DNA of 64,000 nt. Source: Hallerella sp964397425. GTDB lineage: Bacteria; Fibrobacterota; Fibrobacteria; Fibrobacterales; Fibrobacteraceae. The DNA lies in NCBI GenBank assembly GCA_964397425.1, contig CAYNID010000003.1, forward strand, positions 1 through 64,000, read 5' to 3'. Under the pieces are notes generated by a model. It saw only the letters and a program-made list of their open reading frames with translations. It searched no databases and had not been told where the DNA came from. Positions 24,537 through 33,649 of the stretch are shown here, piece by piece. Each line of letters begins with the position of its first letter. Position 1 is the stretch's first letter. The translations under genes were made by a program, and so were the position numbers.

Positions 24537-25232
24537 ATGCAAATCAAAACATCCCCAACCGACACGTTCAAATTAGGCTTGTTCATCGACGGCTTCACTC
24601 TTCGAAAAGTCAATGAATATTACCGTTCTCAAAATCCTGAATGTGCGGGAATCAACTTTATCGGCTTAAAAAATTGGGTCGTCACCCATGCGACTCGTTA
24701 CTTTTGGCCCGGATGCGCCTCCCAAATGGCAGCCCATTATTACCATCCTTACCGCCATCCCGAAGAAGACGGCGATTACCGGCATCAGGGAGTCATTCAT
24801 TTTTCTTATGAACTTTCCAAGGCGGGATTCAAAGTTCACTTCGCTTCTATCAATTACGCAAACGATTTGTGTCCCAATTTGGAATTGCAAAACGATGCGT
24901 TACTTTATGCGGAATACGGCGAATTAGATGCGTTGGTGCTCGTTTCCACACAAGGCCAGTATGCGGAACTCCCGATGAAATTGCGCAAGATGAACATCCC
25001 CACTCTGCTGCTCGGTTGGAACTTCGTTTATCGGAACCGGGAACGCGAAGTCCATTGGCACACCGATCCGAACTTGCGGCGCGGCGCCACGCATTACATT
25101 CCCATGGAGCGGATTATGGACAACCAGTCCGATGTTCTCGCCCGGAACCTGTTCCTGTCGCCGAAAAAACGGACTACAGCTTATCGCGAATCTTTTTCTG
25201 GTTTTCTGAAAGGAATGTCCAGGTCAGCTTAG
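24537..25232 (+). CDS. NYN/PIN-like domain protein, catalytic motif degenerate
   Basis: The 231-residue protein resembles LabA/NYN domains: GLFIDGFTL (14-22) at the first strand and LLYAEYGELDALVLVSTQG (about 121-139), where active family members have SGDSDF. The second acidic cluster is thus replaced by STQGQY, and RNase activity is uncertain. The rest has many Tyr, His and Trp residues. The preceding 90 nt hold two hairpins, one around the Shine-Dalgarno. Its 3' end overlaps the convergent outer-membrane gene by 59 nt. Confidence 0.7.
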   Translation: MQIKTSPTDTFKLGLFIDGFTLRKVNEYYRSQNPECAGINFIGLKNWVVTHATRYFWPGCASQMAAHYYHPYRHPEEDGDYRHQGVIHFSYELSKAGFKVHFASINYANDLCPNLELQNDALLYAEYGELDALVLVSTQGQYAELPMKLRKMNIPTLLLGWNFVYRNREREVHWHTDPNLRRGATHYIPMERIMDNQSDVLARNLFLSPKKRTTAYRESFSGFLKGMSRSA

Positions 25233-26022
25233 CGCCAAAGAACCACGTATCCCCGTTGTTATCCGGATCACCCAGTTCGAACCCTTCCACATCGAACGAG
25301 TCGAAACGGATGACGCGGTATCCGGCATAAGCGCCGATGGAGAACGGGTCAAAGGAAAGGCGAAGTTCCAATTGGGCGTTGAATGTGGGCGAAAGCGTGC
25401 TGTAATAACGGTTCTTCGCCCGGACAAAAGCGGAATCCGATGTCGCGTCCGAGCCTTCCTTCAAAAAATCGTAATTGGACGCCAAGTGAATGTTCAAGAG
25501 GTTCAATCCGATACCCGCCGACGGAATCAAATTGATAACCGTATTTTCTCCAAAAAGTTTCCAGCCGAACATCCAGTCGATTCCATAAGCGAACCATTTG
25601 ACATCATAAAGGCGATCGCCGGTCACACTGCTGAATTTTGCCGGTTTTTCAGAAACCTGCGTCGGCATGAAGTTGATATCGAACCAAGTCAAAAACTGGC
25701 GGTATTGTGCACCAATTTCCACGTGCAAGCCCAAATAATAATCGTTGAAATGTTCATAACGCCCGATGGACGGATCGGCGACACCCACAACGGACGTATC
25801 GCCTGCATCTGAAATTTCTTCAACAACATATCCCTGATTTTTACTGAACAAAAGATCGTTCAGATAATCAGCGTATGCGCTGCGCATTCCGCGGTAATCC
25901 GCACCGACAGAAATAAAGCCGCGAATGTCGTGCTTTTCGTAAAATCCCTCTTCGGGTTCTGCGAATGCGGAAGTCATTATGGCGCAAAGACTTGCTACGA
26001 AAAGAAAAATTCTGTTCTGCAT
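25174..26022 (-). CDS. Predicted outer membrane beta-barrel protein
   Basis: The 282-residue protein has a signal peptide (MQNRIFLFVASLCAIMTSAFA) and then alternating aromatic-rich beta strands (YLGLHVEIGAQYRQFLTWF, KWFAYGIDWMFGWKLFG). I recognise no specific family. The start at 26022 fits the signal peptide, and TATTTTAA stands 4 nt upstream without a Shine-Dalgarno. It lies downstream of the aryl-polyene operon on the same strand with a 121-nt gap. Its last 59 nt overlap the NYN-like gene on the other strand. Confidence 0.72.
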   Translation of the reverse strand: MQNRIFLFVASLCAIMTSAFAEPEEGFYEKHDIRGFISVGADYRGMRSAYADYLNDLLFSKNQGYVVEEISDAGDTSVVGVADPSIGRYEHFNDYYLGLHVEIGAQYRQFLTWFDINFMPTQVSEKPAKFSSVTGDRLYDVKWFAYGIDWMFGWKLFGENTVINLIPSAGIGLNLLNIHLASNYDFLKEGSDATSDSAFVRAKNRYYSTLSPTFNAQLELRLSFDPFSIGAYAGYRVIRFDSFDVEGFELGDPDNNGDTWFFGAKLTWTFLSENQKKIRDKL

Positions 26023-26026
26023 ACTC

Positions 26027-26034
26027 TTAAAATA
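26027..26034 (-). promoter_or_regulatory. TAnnTTTG-like box for the outer membrane protein gene
   Basis: TATTTTAA ends 4 nt before the ATG at 26022. No ribosome binding site is visible. Confidence 0.4.
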
Positions 26035-26143
26035 GCTTAAAATTCTTTCTGCGTATGCCGCCGCCTGTATTTTCGGGATATTTTTTGCCGAAAGAAGTCC
26101 CGTTTTTCCCAAAAACACGTTTCACAAGCGGCTACGCCCATTG

Positions 26144-27373
26144 TCATTCAACCCTTTTGAATATCAGCGACGTATTGATGCCGCCAAATGCGAAATTGTT
26201 GGACATCAAATATTCAATGTCCATTTCCCGACCGTTTCCTGTGATGTAATCCAACGGAGCACATTCCGGATCCACATTTTTCAAATTCAAATTCGGATGG
26301 AACCATTGCCGATTCATCATCAAAATGCCAAGCCAGGCTTCGATGCCGCCACAGGCGCCGAGAGTGTGCCCCACATAACTTTTAAGACTGCTGATGGGAA
26401 CCGCTCGATTGCGGAATGCGCCAAAAGTCGCCTGAGTTTCCGCCACGTCACCTTGCCGTGTCGCCGTCCCATGTCCACTGACATAACCGATTTGTTCCGA
26501 ACCGATTCCCGCGCTTTTCATCGCCTGTTCCAATGCGATTTGCATCGTTTCTTTTTTCGGCTGCGTCAAATGATCGCCATCCGTATTGGTGGCAAAGCCT
26601 ACGACTTCGGCGTAAATGTGCGCGCCACGCGCTTTTGCGTGTTCGTATTCTTCCAAAACAAGTGTCCCGGCGCCCTCTCCAATGACAAGTCCATCCCGGT
26701 TGCTGTCATAAGGAGCCGGTGTAAGGGTTGGCGTGTCATTTTTGACGCTTGTCGCAAAGAGAATGTCAAAAACGGCGGAACCCGTCGGATTGAGTTCTTC
26801 GGCACCACCGGCAAGCATCACATCTTGTTCTCCGTGGAGAATGGATTCATACGCATAGCCTATCGAAAGGCTCCCTGCCGTACAAGCGGTATTTGTCGTT
26901 ATCAAACGGCCCGTGAGTCCCAGCAATACGCTGATGTTGACAGCACACGTTTGCGGCATGCACCGAATGTAAGATGTCGCCGTAATCTTCGAAGAGTCAT
27001 TATCCATAATCATGGACAGAAATTCTTTGATGGCGTCAAAGTTTCCCATTGAAGAACCATAAGCGACACCGATTCGGCCCGCTTTGAGTTCCGGATCCGA
27101 GAGTTCATATCCCGAACACAACAACGCTTTTTCTGCCGATGCATAAGCGGCATGTGCGACACGTCCCATGCCCCGCATTTTTTTCCGCGGATATTCCGGA
27201 AGTTCATACGGAATGGGAGCTGCCAAGCGCGTGTTAATCTGTTTGTATTTTTCCCATTCCGCCATCCGGACAACTTTGTTTTTAAGGGCGTGGAGATTGG
27301 CGAAAATCGTTTCTTCATCCATTCCAAGAGCCGAGATGCTAGAGCCTCCCGTAACGACGACTCGACGTTTCAT
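26144..27373 (-). CDS. Beta-ketoacyl-ACP synthase, ApeR-like (aryl polyene cluster)
   Basis: The 409-residue FabF-type condensing enzyme elongates ACP-bound chains with malonyl-ACP. The catalytic triad is complete: Cys164 in TNTACTAGS, His301 in VSGHGTATRQGD and His336 in KSYVGHTLGACGG (Lys331 also present). It is the last gene of the minus-strand biosynthetic operon and overlaps the reductase gene by 4 nt. Position and order match the terminal ketosynthase of the E. coli aryl polyene cluster (ApeR); gene letters are assigned from memory of that cluster. Confidence 0.88.
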   Translation of the reverse strand: MKRRVVVTGGSSISALGMDEETIFANLHALKNKVVRMAEWEKYKQINTRLAAPIPYELPEYPRKKMRGMGRVAHAAYASAEKALLCSGYELSDPELKAGRIGVAYGSSMGNFDAIKEFLSMIMDNDSSKITATSYIRCMPQTCAVNISVLLGLTGRLITTNTACTAGSLSIGYAYESILHGEQDVMLAGGAEELNPTGSAVFDILFATSVKNDTPTLTPAPYDSNRDGLVIGEGAGTLVLEEYEHAKARGAHIYAEVVGFATNTDGDHLTQPKKETMQIALEQAMKSAGIGSEQIGYVSGHGTATRQGDVAETQATFGAFRNRAVPISSLKSYVGHTLGACGGIEAWLGILMMNRQWFHPNLNLKNVDPECAPLDYITGNGREMDIEYLMSNNFAFGGINTSLIFKRVE

Positions 27374-28092
27374 GCGAGACCTCCATTGACAGAAATGACT
27401 TGACGGGTAATGTATGCGGCCCCATCCGAAAGCAGGAAGACGACCGTTGCGGCGACTTCCTCCGGTTTTCCGACGCGGCGCATGGGAATCGCCGGCAAAA
27501 TCATATCCAATGGCGCCTCTTTTATCATCTCCGTTTCAATGACTCCGGGCGCAACGCTGTTCACCGTAATGTTCCGGCTCGCCAATTCAACGGCCAAAGC
27601 CTTGCTGGCGGCGATAATTCCGCCTTTGCTCGCACTGTAATTGACCTGTCCGCGATTCCCGATGACCCCCGAAACAGAGGCTATCGTTACAATTCGACCG
27701 ATTCGTTTGCGGCACATCGGCATGACGACGGGGCGAAGGACATTGTAAAATCCGTTCAAATTCACCCCAATGACACTGTCCCAGTCTTCATCGGACATTG
27801 CGGGGAACGCCGTGTCACGGCATATCCCGGAAGAAAGAACCGCTCCGTAATAAGCTCCGTTTTCCAAAATATCCTTTTCGAGTATCGCTTTGCAGTTTTC
27901 ACGATCCGCCACATTGAACTGGAGCAGCTGAATTTTGTCTTTTTCCTTTTCCACCAAAGGTTTAAGCGCATCTGCATGGCGATTATAATGGGCGACAACC
28001 GTATACCCGGCAGAAAGCAACGCTTCCGAAATGGCAAGACCGATTCCGCCGCTGGCCCCTGTCACCAAAACCCGTTTCGCATTTTCCATCAT
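27370..28092 (-). CDS. 3-oxoacyl-ACP reductase, FabG/ApeQ-like
   Basis: This 240-residue short-chain dehydrogenase reduces the 3-oxo group of the growing chain with NADPH. It has VLVTGASGGIGLA (8-20) for the cofactor and the catalytic Ser139/Tyr152/Lys156 in ASVSG and YSASK. Two adjacent ATGs (28092 and 28089) are possible; AGGAG fits the second slightly better. Overlaps both neighbours by 4 nt. Confidence 0.9.
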   Translation of the reverse strand: MMENAKRVLVTGASGGIGLAISEALLSAGYTVVAHYNRHADALKPLVEKEKDKIQLLQFNVADRENCKAILEKDILENGAYYGAVLSSGICRDTAFPAMSDEDWDSVIGVNLNGFYNVLRPVVMPMCRKRIGRIVTIASVSGVIGNRGQVNYSASKGGIIAASKALAVELASRNITVNSVAPGVIETEMIKEAPLDMILPAIPMRRVGKPEEVAATVVFLLSDGAAYITRQVISVNGGLA

Positions 28093-28556
28093 GAAACTCC
28101 TAAAATTTTTTGAGGATTATCGACTTCTAGCGCATGAATTGTCGCCTTCGCCATCCATTTGTCACCAATAAAAATTTCTCCTTCGAGGGTGACCGTTGAC
28201 TCTAATCGCATGGATTGCCGTACACGAATCCGCAAGGCACTTCCCAGCGGAAAGACATTCCCGTCAACGCAAAAATTTGTCACGCTCAAAATAAATCCCA
28301 TTTTGGGCGGGATGCCGCGTTCCCGATCGGACAATCCGGATAAACAGGAGACGCTTTGCGCCATATATTCAAATCCAACCCACACAGGAACGCCGCCTAG
28401 ACTTTCTTCAAAGAACATGCATTCCCTGCCGATGCGGACTTCCGTTTCAATTTCCATTTTCGGAAAATCAAAAGAAAGGACTTTATCCAGCAGAAGCATT
28501 TTCCCTTTGTGCGGAAGCAATACAGAAAGTTTTTCACGGCTATCAAATTCAGTCAT
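28089..28556 (-). CDS. 3-hydroxyacyl-ACP dehydratase, hotdog fold, ApeP-like
   Basis: The 155-residue protein has the FabZ/ApeP-like pattern SVLLPHKGKMLLLDKVL at the N terminus, then a FEYMAQSVSCLSGL helix that lines the active site. In E. coli, ApeP pairs with ApeI to form the dehydratase; here the ApeI-like part is fused to the ligase at 35324-37618. Start set at 28556, giving a 4-nt ATGA overlap with the ketosynthase stop. Confidence 0.82.
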   Translation of the reverse strand: MTEFDSREKLSVLLPHKGKMLLLDKVLSFDFPKMEIETEVRIGRECMFFEESLGGVPVWVGFEYMAQSVSCLSGLSDRERGIPPKMGFILSVTNFCVDGNVFPLGSALRIRVRQSMRLESTVTLEGEIFIGDKWMAKATIHALEVDNPQKILGVS

Positions 28557-29737
28557 GAACAGTTCCTCATCAAAATCAAGGAAACGTTGCAGCCGCCGAA
28601 GCCAAAAGAATTGCTCATGCAAATTCGCAAACGCTTTGCCCTATCACCTTGGGCGACAAGCCGTATCGGCGGAATGGATTCGTCGCGTTCCCCATCGAAA
28701 AAATGCACGGGCAGCGCCAATTCTTCGTTTTCACGAGAAAGCGCAAGACAGCAAAATGCGGCTTCCAACGCGCCCGACGCGCCGAGTGTGTGCCCAGTCA
28801 ACCCTTTGGTGGAACTTGAAAATGTTTCGTCTCCAAAAACATGATGAACGGCAAGACCTTCCATTGCGTCGTTAAGGCGCGTCCCCGTGCCATGCAAGTT
28901 GATGTAATCGACATCCGATGGAGAAATTCCTGCATCCAACAAGGCGCGTTCCATCGAAAGAATCGCCCCTTTTCCATCGGACCGAGGCGCCGTCACGTGA
29001 TCTGCATCCGCACTTTCTCCGATTCCAGCCACTTTCAATTCTGCATTCATCGGATTTTTCGAGACGAGAAAATAAGCCGCTCCATCACCGATATTCAACC
29101 CCGAACGGTTTTTGCTAAACGGAATCGTCGGTTTTAAAGACACTGCCTCTAGCGAATCAAATCCGAGAACAACCGTCGGCGTTTCCACATCTACGCCGCC
29201 GACAATCGCGGCGTCACAAAATCCCGCTTCAATCCAGTTTCTTGCCGAAGCAAATGCGCTTGCACTCGAAGCGCATGCAGATGAATGCGTAAAAACAGGT
29301 CCCGTGAGACCAAAACGGTACGCCACATATTCTGCGGCAAAATCAGCCTGCTGTTTTCGCAATGAATATCCATGCGGATAGAGTCCTGTTTTTTGGTAAG
29401 CGTCCAAAGCGGCAAGCGAAGCTTCCGCTCCATTATCACTGGAACCGACAAACACTCCGATGCGATTTTTTCCATATTCATTTATCGCATTCCGAACAGA
29501 ACTTTCCATTTGGCAAAGGACTTTTTCAGAAAGCCGGTTGACGTGATTATCAAATTGAGCGTCTACCGGAGAAAGCGATTCCGCTGGAACTTCTACAACA
29601 AGGCGTTCTTGCCCGTAAAACGACTTTCGTGAAAATGCCGGGCGAGAACCATTTTTCAAAGCATTCCAAATCGTGGACTTTTCTGCGCCCAAAGCAGAAC
29701 AACAGGCAAAATCCTGAATGTATAACGGCCCGTTCAC
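28553..29737 (-). CDS. Beta-ketoacyl-ACP synthase, ApeO-like
   Basis: The 394-residue condensing enzyme has Cys155 (HSSACASSAS), His282 (NLHGTGTRLND) and His316 (KGLTGHTLGASG), all catalytic residues. In E. coli the ApeO subunit works with a chain-length-factor-like partner; none is encoded in this window. Start is GTG at 29737, overlapping the lipoprotein stop (GTGA). Confidence 0.86.
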   Translation of the reverse strand: MNGPLYIQDFACCSALGAEKSTIWNALKNGSRPAFSRKSFYGQERLVVEVPAESLSPVDAQFDNHVNRLSEKVLCQMESSVRNAINEYGKNRIGVFVGSSDNGAEASLAALDAYQKTGLYPHGYSLRKQQADFAAEYVAYRFGLTGPVFTHSSACASSASAFASARNWIEAGFCDAAIVGGVDVETPTVVLGFDSLEAVSLKPTIPFSKNRSGLNIGDGAAYFLVSKNPMNAELKVAGIGESADADHVTAPRSDGKGAILSMERALLDAGISPSDVDYINLHGTGTRLNDAMEGLAVHHVFGDETFSSSTKGLTGHTLGASGALEAAFCCLALSRENEELALPVHFFDGERDESIPPIRLVAQGDRAKRLRICMSNSFGFGGCNVSLILMRNCS

Positions 29738-30330
29738 AAGTCGCCCTCCGCCATGATGCGGTAACTGTATCGCCGGAGAAAATTTTCAAGCACGAGCTGC
29801 TTCCCGTTCTTTTCCATTTTCAAAATGAGATTTCCATTTTCCGAAAGGGTCCGCGTCAGTTTTTCACCGTCGCGCGCTTCTTCAAAAGAAAATCCACTGG
29901 AATGAAAATTTTCTTTTAAAACCTCAGTCGGATAATAGCAGAACTGGATGTCGGCGACAACATATTCCGGTTTGACTTTTTTTACGTCCATCCATTTGCT
30001 GTGCATCGAAAGGGAGTCTCCCGTGCACACGATTTCAGCAATTACGTTTCCCATGGAGCTGAAAACCATCATGTGAACAGTTGAATCATCCAGGCGCATC
30101 CATGCGTCAGAGGAAAATTTTTTGTCGCCATACACCGCAGATATGTGCTGATTTTCTTCGATGGTTTCCGTATTTTTTTGAGGATTCACCAAGGGGACCG
30201 CTTTTGAATCGGAATAATACACTTGAAACGAGTCTAAGCCGACAGCCGTCCGCGAGGCACAAGACAAAAAAGCAAAAACTCCGCATACGGCCAAGCTCTT
30301 GAACCCAAAATGACGAATGAATTTTTGCAT
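29734..30330 (-). CDS. DUF3261-type lipoprotein, ApeN-like
   Basis: The 198-residue protein has a lipoprotein signal peptide ending in FLSCAS (Cys24). The body is beta-rich, resembling the LolB-like DUF3261 proteins of aryl polyene clusters, which probably help to insert the lipid in the outer membrane. The start at 30330 gives the signal peptide; the longer open frame upstream is inside the MMPL gene. A perfect TATATTTG lies 4 nt before this ATG within the 16-nt gap, so this gene may also be transcribed from its own promoter. Confidence 0.78.
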   Translation of the reverse strand: MQKFIRHFGFKSLAVCGVFAFLSCASRTAVGLDSFQVYYSDSKAVPLVNPQKNTETIEENQHISAVYGDKKFSSDAWMRLDDSTVHMMVFSSMGNVIAEIVCTGDSLSMHSKWMDVKKVKPEYVVADIQFCYYPTEVLKENFHSSGFSFEEARDGEKLTRTLSENGNLILKMEKNGKQLVLENFLRRYSYRIMAEGDL

Positions 30331-30334
30331 TTTC

Positions 30335-30342
30335 CAAATATA
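30335..30342 (-). promoter_or_regulatory. Internal TAnnTTTG promoter box in the aryl polyene operon
   Basis: TATATTTG followed by GAAA and ATG, placed right after the stop of the MMPL gene. TTCACT lies 16 nt further upstream as a possible -35 element. Confidence 0.5.
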
Positions 30343-30346
30343 AAAA

Positions 30347-32644
30347 TCACGAATCCCGAGTGAAGGGCGAGAGCAAAAAGCAAGCGGAGATTCCCAACAA
30401 GACAGCCAATCCAAAAACAGAAACCGGAGCGAAATGGCTGAATGCCAATGTTCCAAACGAGACAAGGGTGGTCATCGCCGAAAGCATTACGACAAAAGCC
30501 GTCGAGTCCGCATGATCTTGGCAATCTTTGAAAAATAACGCATAGTCGATTCCAATGCCCAAAACCAGGATGAGTCCCGTAATTGCAAAGAAATTAACCG
30601 GTATTCCCACATAACCAAAAACGGAAAGCGTAAAGAGGCACGCAAGAACCGGCGCACGGACAATGCGCAGGGAATTTCGCCACGTATAAACAAATGAAAG
30701 AATAAAGAACATGGCGAAATAGGCGAATGCGACAAGCGAAAGTTCCGTCATGGAGAGTTCCGTCAACGCCGCGTTAACCTCTTGCATTTTATTCACGGCA
30801 TAAATTCCTTCGGCAGGGTTCACATATTGCCGAATGTCAAAATCTTTTGACACATGCAACGGGAAAACGGCGCTGTAATAACGGTCTCCCAACTGGCCCA
30901 CCCAAAGCATTTTTTTCATCCGTTCAAGTTGCGCGAAAGAAACTTCGGCATTTGAAACGGAATCTTTCATTTCTGCCGATTTCGCCAAAGGCTTTATTTT
31001 CAACATTCGGCACAATTCCGCTTCGCGAATCGGAAGAGCCTTGGACAGCGCAGAATGCATGTCCTTTCTGTATTTTTGCGAATGCCAAAAATCAGAAACG
31101 GCCAAATGCGATTTCAACAAAGAATCTTTTTCTGCCGACCGGAGTTTCTGCGTCAACGCTTCTTCTTTTTGGAGAACTTCTTCTTCTGAATTTCCACTCA
31201 CAACAAAGTAAGACGTTGAAATTCCGGAATTCATCCAACGCATCACTTTCAATTCGGAATCCGCCAATTCCTTTGACGGTTTATAAAGTGTCCGCAAATC
31301 CGTTTGGAATTGCAGTTGGACAAATCCGGGAATCAGGGCTATCACCGCAAGCGCGCAAACGGAATAACGGAACAGTCGGGGCAAGCGCTCCACCTTGGAA
31401 TATCCCGCAATGATGGCCTTAAAAAATCCCAGCGGAAACACCACACGATTTTCCCACCGGTCCGAAATTTTCGGAAACACGAGAATGACCGAAAGCAGGG
31501 CGCTCAAAAGCCCCACCATTGAAAAGAACGCCATTTGCCGCAAAATGGGAAAATCAACAATAGACAGTGCGATGTAACTCAATTCCGTTGTGGCAAAACC
31601 GAGCAGTATACTTTTAAATGGAAATTCCTTTTCTGCAAAATGGTGCAGCGCATAGTCGATGCTCACCCCGATAACACTTGTCCCAAAAACAAAGGTGAAA
31701 ACGTGAATTTCATGAAACACGGCTAACGTTGCGCCAATCGCCGAAAGAATAGCCATTAAAATCGAAGCGGATGTAGCCAAAATGGGAACCGGCGAACGGA
31801 AAACGCCCAACAGCAGAAGCACGATGACCAACATTGACACGCCAGAAATCCACGCCACTTCAAATTTCGCTTCTTTGGAACTGGAATAACTGTGGAACGG
31901 CACGCCAGATTTTTGAACGCGGAATCCGGGATATTTCTTTTGCAATTCTTGAATTTTCAAATCCAATGCGGCAAGAATGTGTCCGTCTTCAGCAAACGCC
32001 GACACCGAATCCGCCAATTCCGCTTCTAAGAAGATGTATGTCAAACCAGAATCTTGAACCGTCAAAAAACTGTCCCGCAAAGACAAGTTTCCCGACAAAT
32101 TCATCATTTGCGCAAGCAGTCTGTCTTGAGCATTTGCCGTCAACAAATACGGATCTTCCTCCATCCGAGAAAGCGAACTGATTGAAAAAGCCCCGTAAAC
32201 GCGGGAAACAGCCTTGTCAAAGAGAACATTCGACAATGCGGTATCGCTCATCCCTAAAATATCGGGACTCTGCAAAGAAAATCGTTCCCGGAAAAGAAAT
32301 TCCGAAATTTCCTTCATCGACGCATTCGGAATCGTCCATGAAGCCGATTTCACCTGTGGATTGTCTTTTAGCAAAATGCCAATTTCTTCTGCCGCCTTTG
32401 CCGCAACGGAAAAATCGGAATCTCCGGCAAACAACATGATGCGAGACGCCGTTTTCGAAGAAAGAAGCGCGTCTGCCTCCTGAATTTCCGGAGTCGTTTC
32501 TGATGCGGGAACAATGGAATACAGGCTTTGATCAATACGCCAGGGATACGAGAGAACAACAGCAACGATAAGCGCTGCATGCAACAAAGTCCAAATGGCG
32601 ATTCCTATTCCGCGCTTTTTATTTTCCGGTTTGTCTAAATTCAT
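30347..32644 (-). CDS. MMPL/RND-type lipid exporter, ApeM-like
   Basis: The 765-residue inner-membrane protein has two repeats, each a large periplasmic domain plus about six helices. One such block is near residues 250-420 (VAWISGVSMLVIVLLLLGV..., GVSIDYALHHF) and one near 615-765 (LGIGIDYALFFKDCQD). The repeated GxSIDY/GIDYALF motifs hold the proton-relay Asp of MMPL proteins. It would move the finished lipid, or its precursor, across the inner membrane. It overlaps the LolA-like gene by 26 nt. Confidence 0.87.
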   Translation of the reverse strand: MNLDKPENKKRGIGIAIWTLLHAALIVAVVLSYPWRIDQSLYSIVPASETTPEIQEADALLSSKTASRIMLFAGDSDFSVAAKAAEEIGILLKDNPQVKSASWTIPNASMKEISEFLFRERFSLQSPDILGMSDTALSNVLFDKAVSRVYGAFSISSLSRMEEDPYLLTANAQDRLLAQMMNLSGNLSLRDSFLTVQDSGLTYIFLEAELADSVSAFAEDGHILAALDLKIQELQKKYPGFRVQKSGVPFHSYSSSKEAKFEVAWISGVSMLVIVLLLLGVFRSPVPILATSASILMAILSAIGATLAVFHEIHVFTFVFGTSVIGVSIDYALHHFAEKEFPFKSILLGFATTELSYIALSIVDFPILRQMAFFSMVGLLSALLSVILVFPKISDRWENRVVFPLGFFKAIIAGYSKVERLPRLFRYSVCALAVIALIPGFVQLQFQTDLRTLYKPSKELADSELKVMRWMNSGISTSYFVVSGNSEEEVLQKEEALTQKLRSAEKDSLLKSHLAVSDFWHSQKYRKDMHSALSKALPIREAELCRMLKIKPLAKSAEMKDSVSNAEVSFAQLERMKKMLWVGQLGDRYYSAVFPLHVSKDFDIRQYVNPAEGIYAVNKMQEVNAALTELSMTELSLVAFAYFAMFFILSFVYTWRNSLRIVRAPVLACLFTLSVFGYVGIPVNFFAITGLILVLGIGIDYALFFKDCQDHADSTAFVVMLSAMTTLVSFGTLAFSHFAPVSVFGLAVLLGISACFLLSPFTRDS

Positions 32645-33218
32645 AAGTCAAAATATTTCCTTCACCATCGACAATTTGCATTTTTTGCAAAGAGTTTTTG
32701 CCTTCGAGATAAATTGTCCGCATTGCATTTTGAATCGCTTTTTCTTTGGGTTCAAGACCCAATTTCCAAATTTTACCTTCTTGTACAAAATACAGACGGA
32801 ACCTTTGCTCGAGAAGTGAAAGATTTCCGCCAATGACAGAACGCATCGTTTGGGAGACTTCATCAAATACGGCGTTTTCTCCGGCGGAAAATTCCATCCG
32901 CGTTCCGTCCGCATCAACCTGGACCATTCCTGAATCCGACAGAATCAATTTTGACGGAAACGGTTTTTGAATTTCCAGGGTGATCCCTTCTGTGGGCGAA
33001 ATGGAAAAAACTCCCGTTGATTCAAAAGAACGCCCAATTTTTACAACGGTCCGCGTTTGTTTAAAACGGCCCTCTTGCCTTTCAGCAGAGGAGAGTGCCG
33101 ACACCACATTTTTCAAATTTTTCGCCCCGTTTTCAACGGGAAATTTCCAAACGTCTTTTTCTGAAGCCAATGCAATTGATGCGAACATCAAAACCAGGAC
33201 AATCCATTTTTTAGGCAT
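32619..33218 (-). CDS. LolA-like periplasmic carrier, ApeL-like
   Basis: This 199-residue protein has a signal peptide (MPKKWIVLVLMFASIALAS). The mature part follows the LolA half-barrel pattern: EGRFKQTRTV, GVFSISPTEGITLEIQKPF, SKLILSDSGMVQVDADG. It would carry the lipid through the periplasm to the DUF3261 lipoprotein. The start at 33218 fits the signal peptide and overlaps the thioesterase gene by 8 nt. Confidence 0.82.
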   Translation of the reverse strand: MPKKWIVLVLMFASIALASEKDVWKFPVENGAKNLKNVVSALSSAERQEGRFKQTRTVVKIGRSFESTGVFSISPTEGITLEIQKPFPSKLILSDSGMVQVDADGTRMEFSAGENAVFDEVSQTMRSVIGGNLSLLEQRFRLYFVQEGKIWKLGLEPKEKAIQNAMRTIYLEGKNSLQKMQIVDGEGNILTYEFRQTGK

Positions 33219-33648
33219 TTTCTTCTCCGGCAAGATATTTTTGGATTCGTTCCACAAAACTTTTTGGAGAGCCTATCTGAGATTCTTTTGTTTTCAAATC
33301 AACAGCCATTTGCGTAGTTTCCGCTTTCGTAATCACTTTTCCCGTATCCACATCGATGAATTTGTACTGAATTTTCATACAAATTTCATATTCGACCAAA
33401 GTAGTTTCAATTCGCACTTTTTGTAAAAAACGCAACGGGCGAATGTATTTAATGTTCAGTTGGACAACCGGCCAAACAAAGCCTTCTTCTTCCATTTTTA
33501 CGTAATCGTAACGAATTTTCGCCAAAAGGGCACAGCGGGCCGTTTCCATATATTTAACGTAATTTCCGTGCCACGCGACATTCATCGGATCCAAATCGTA
33601 AAACTGAACCTGTATTTCGGCACTGGCTGTTATTGATTTGCTGCTCAA
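33211..33648 (-). CDS. Acyl-CoA/ACP thioesterase, ApeK-like
   Basis: The 145-residue hotdog protein of the YbgC group has FYDLDPMNVAWHGNYVKYME (about 16-35), with the Asp that activates water. It would edit or release acyl chains in the pathway. The gap to the acyltransferase gene is 1 nt. It is a distant paralogue of the thioesterase at 565-984. Confidence 0.85.
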   Translation of the reverse strand: MSSKSITASAEIQVQFYDLDPMNVAWHGNYVKYMETARCALLAKIRYDYVKMEEEGFVWPVVQLNIKYIRPLRFLQKVRIETTLVEYEICMKIQYKFIDVDTGKVITKAETTQMAVDLKTKESQIGSPKSFVERIQKYLAGEENA

Positions 33649-33649
33649 T

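Noticed and set aside
26141..27052. 303-codon plus-strand frame opposite the ApeR-like ketosynthase
   Set aside because: Shadow frame; the minus-strand gene has the full Cys-His-His catalytic set.
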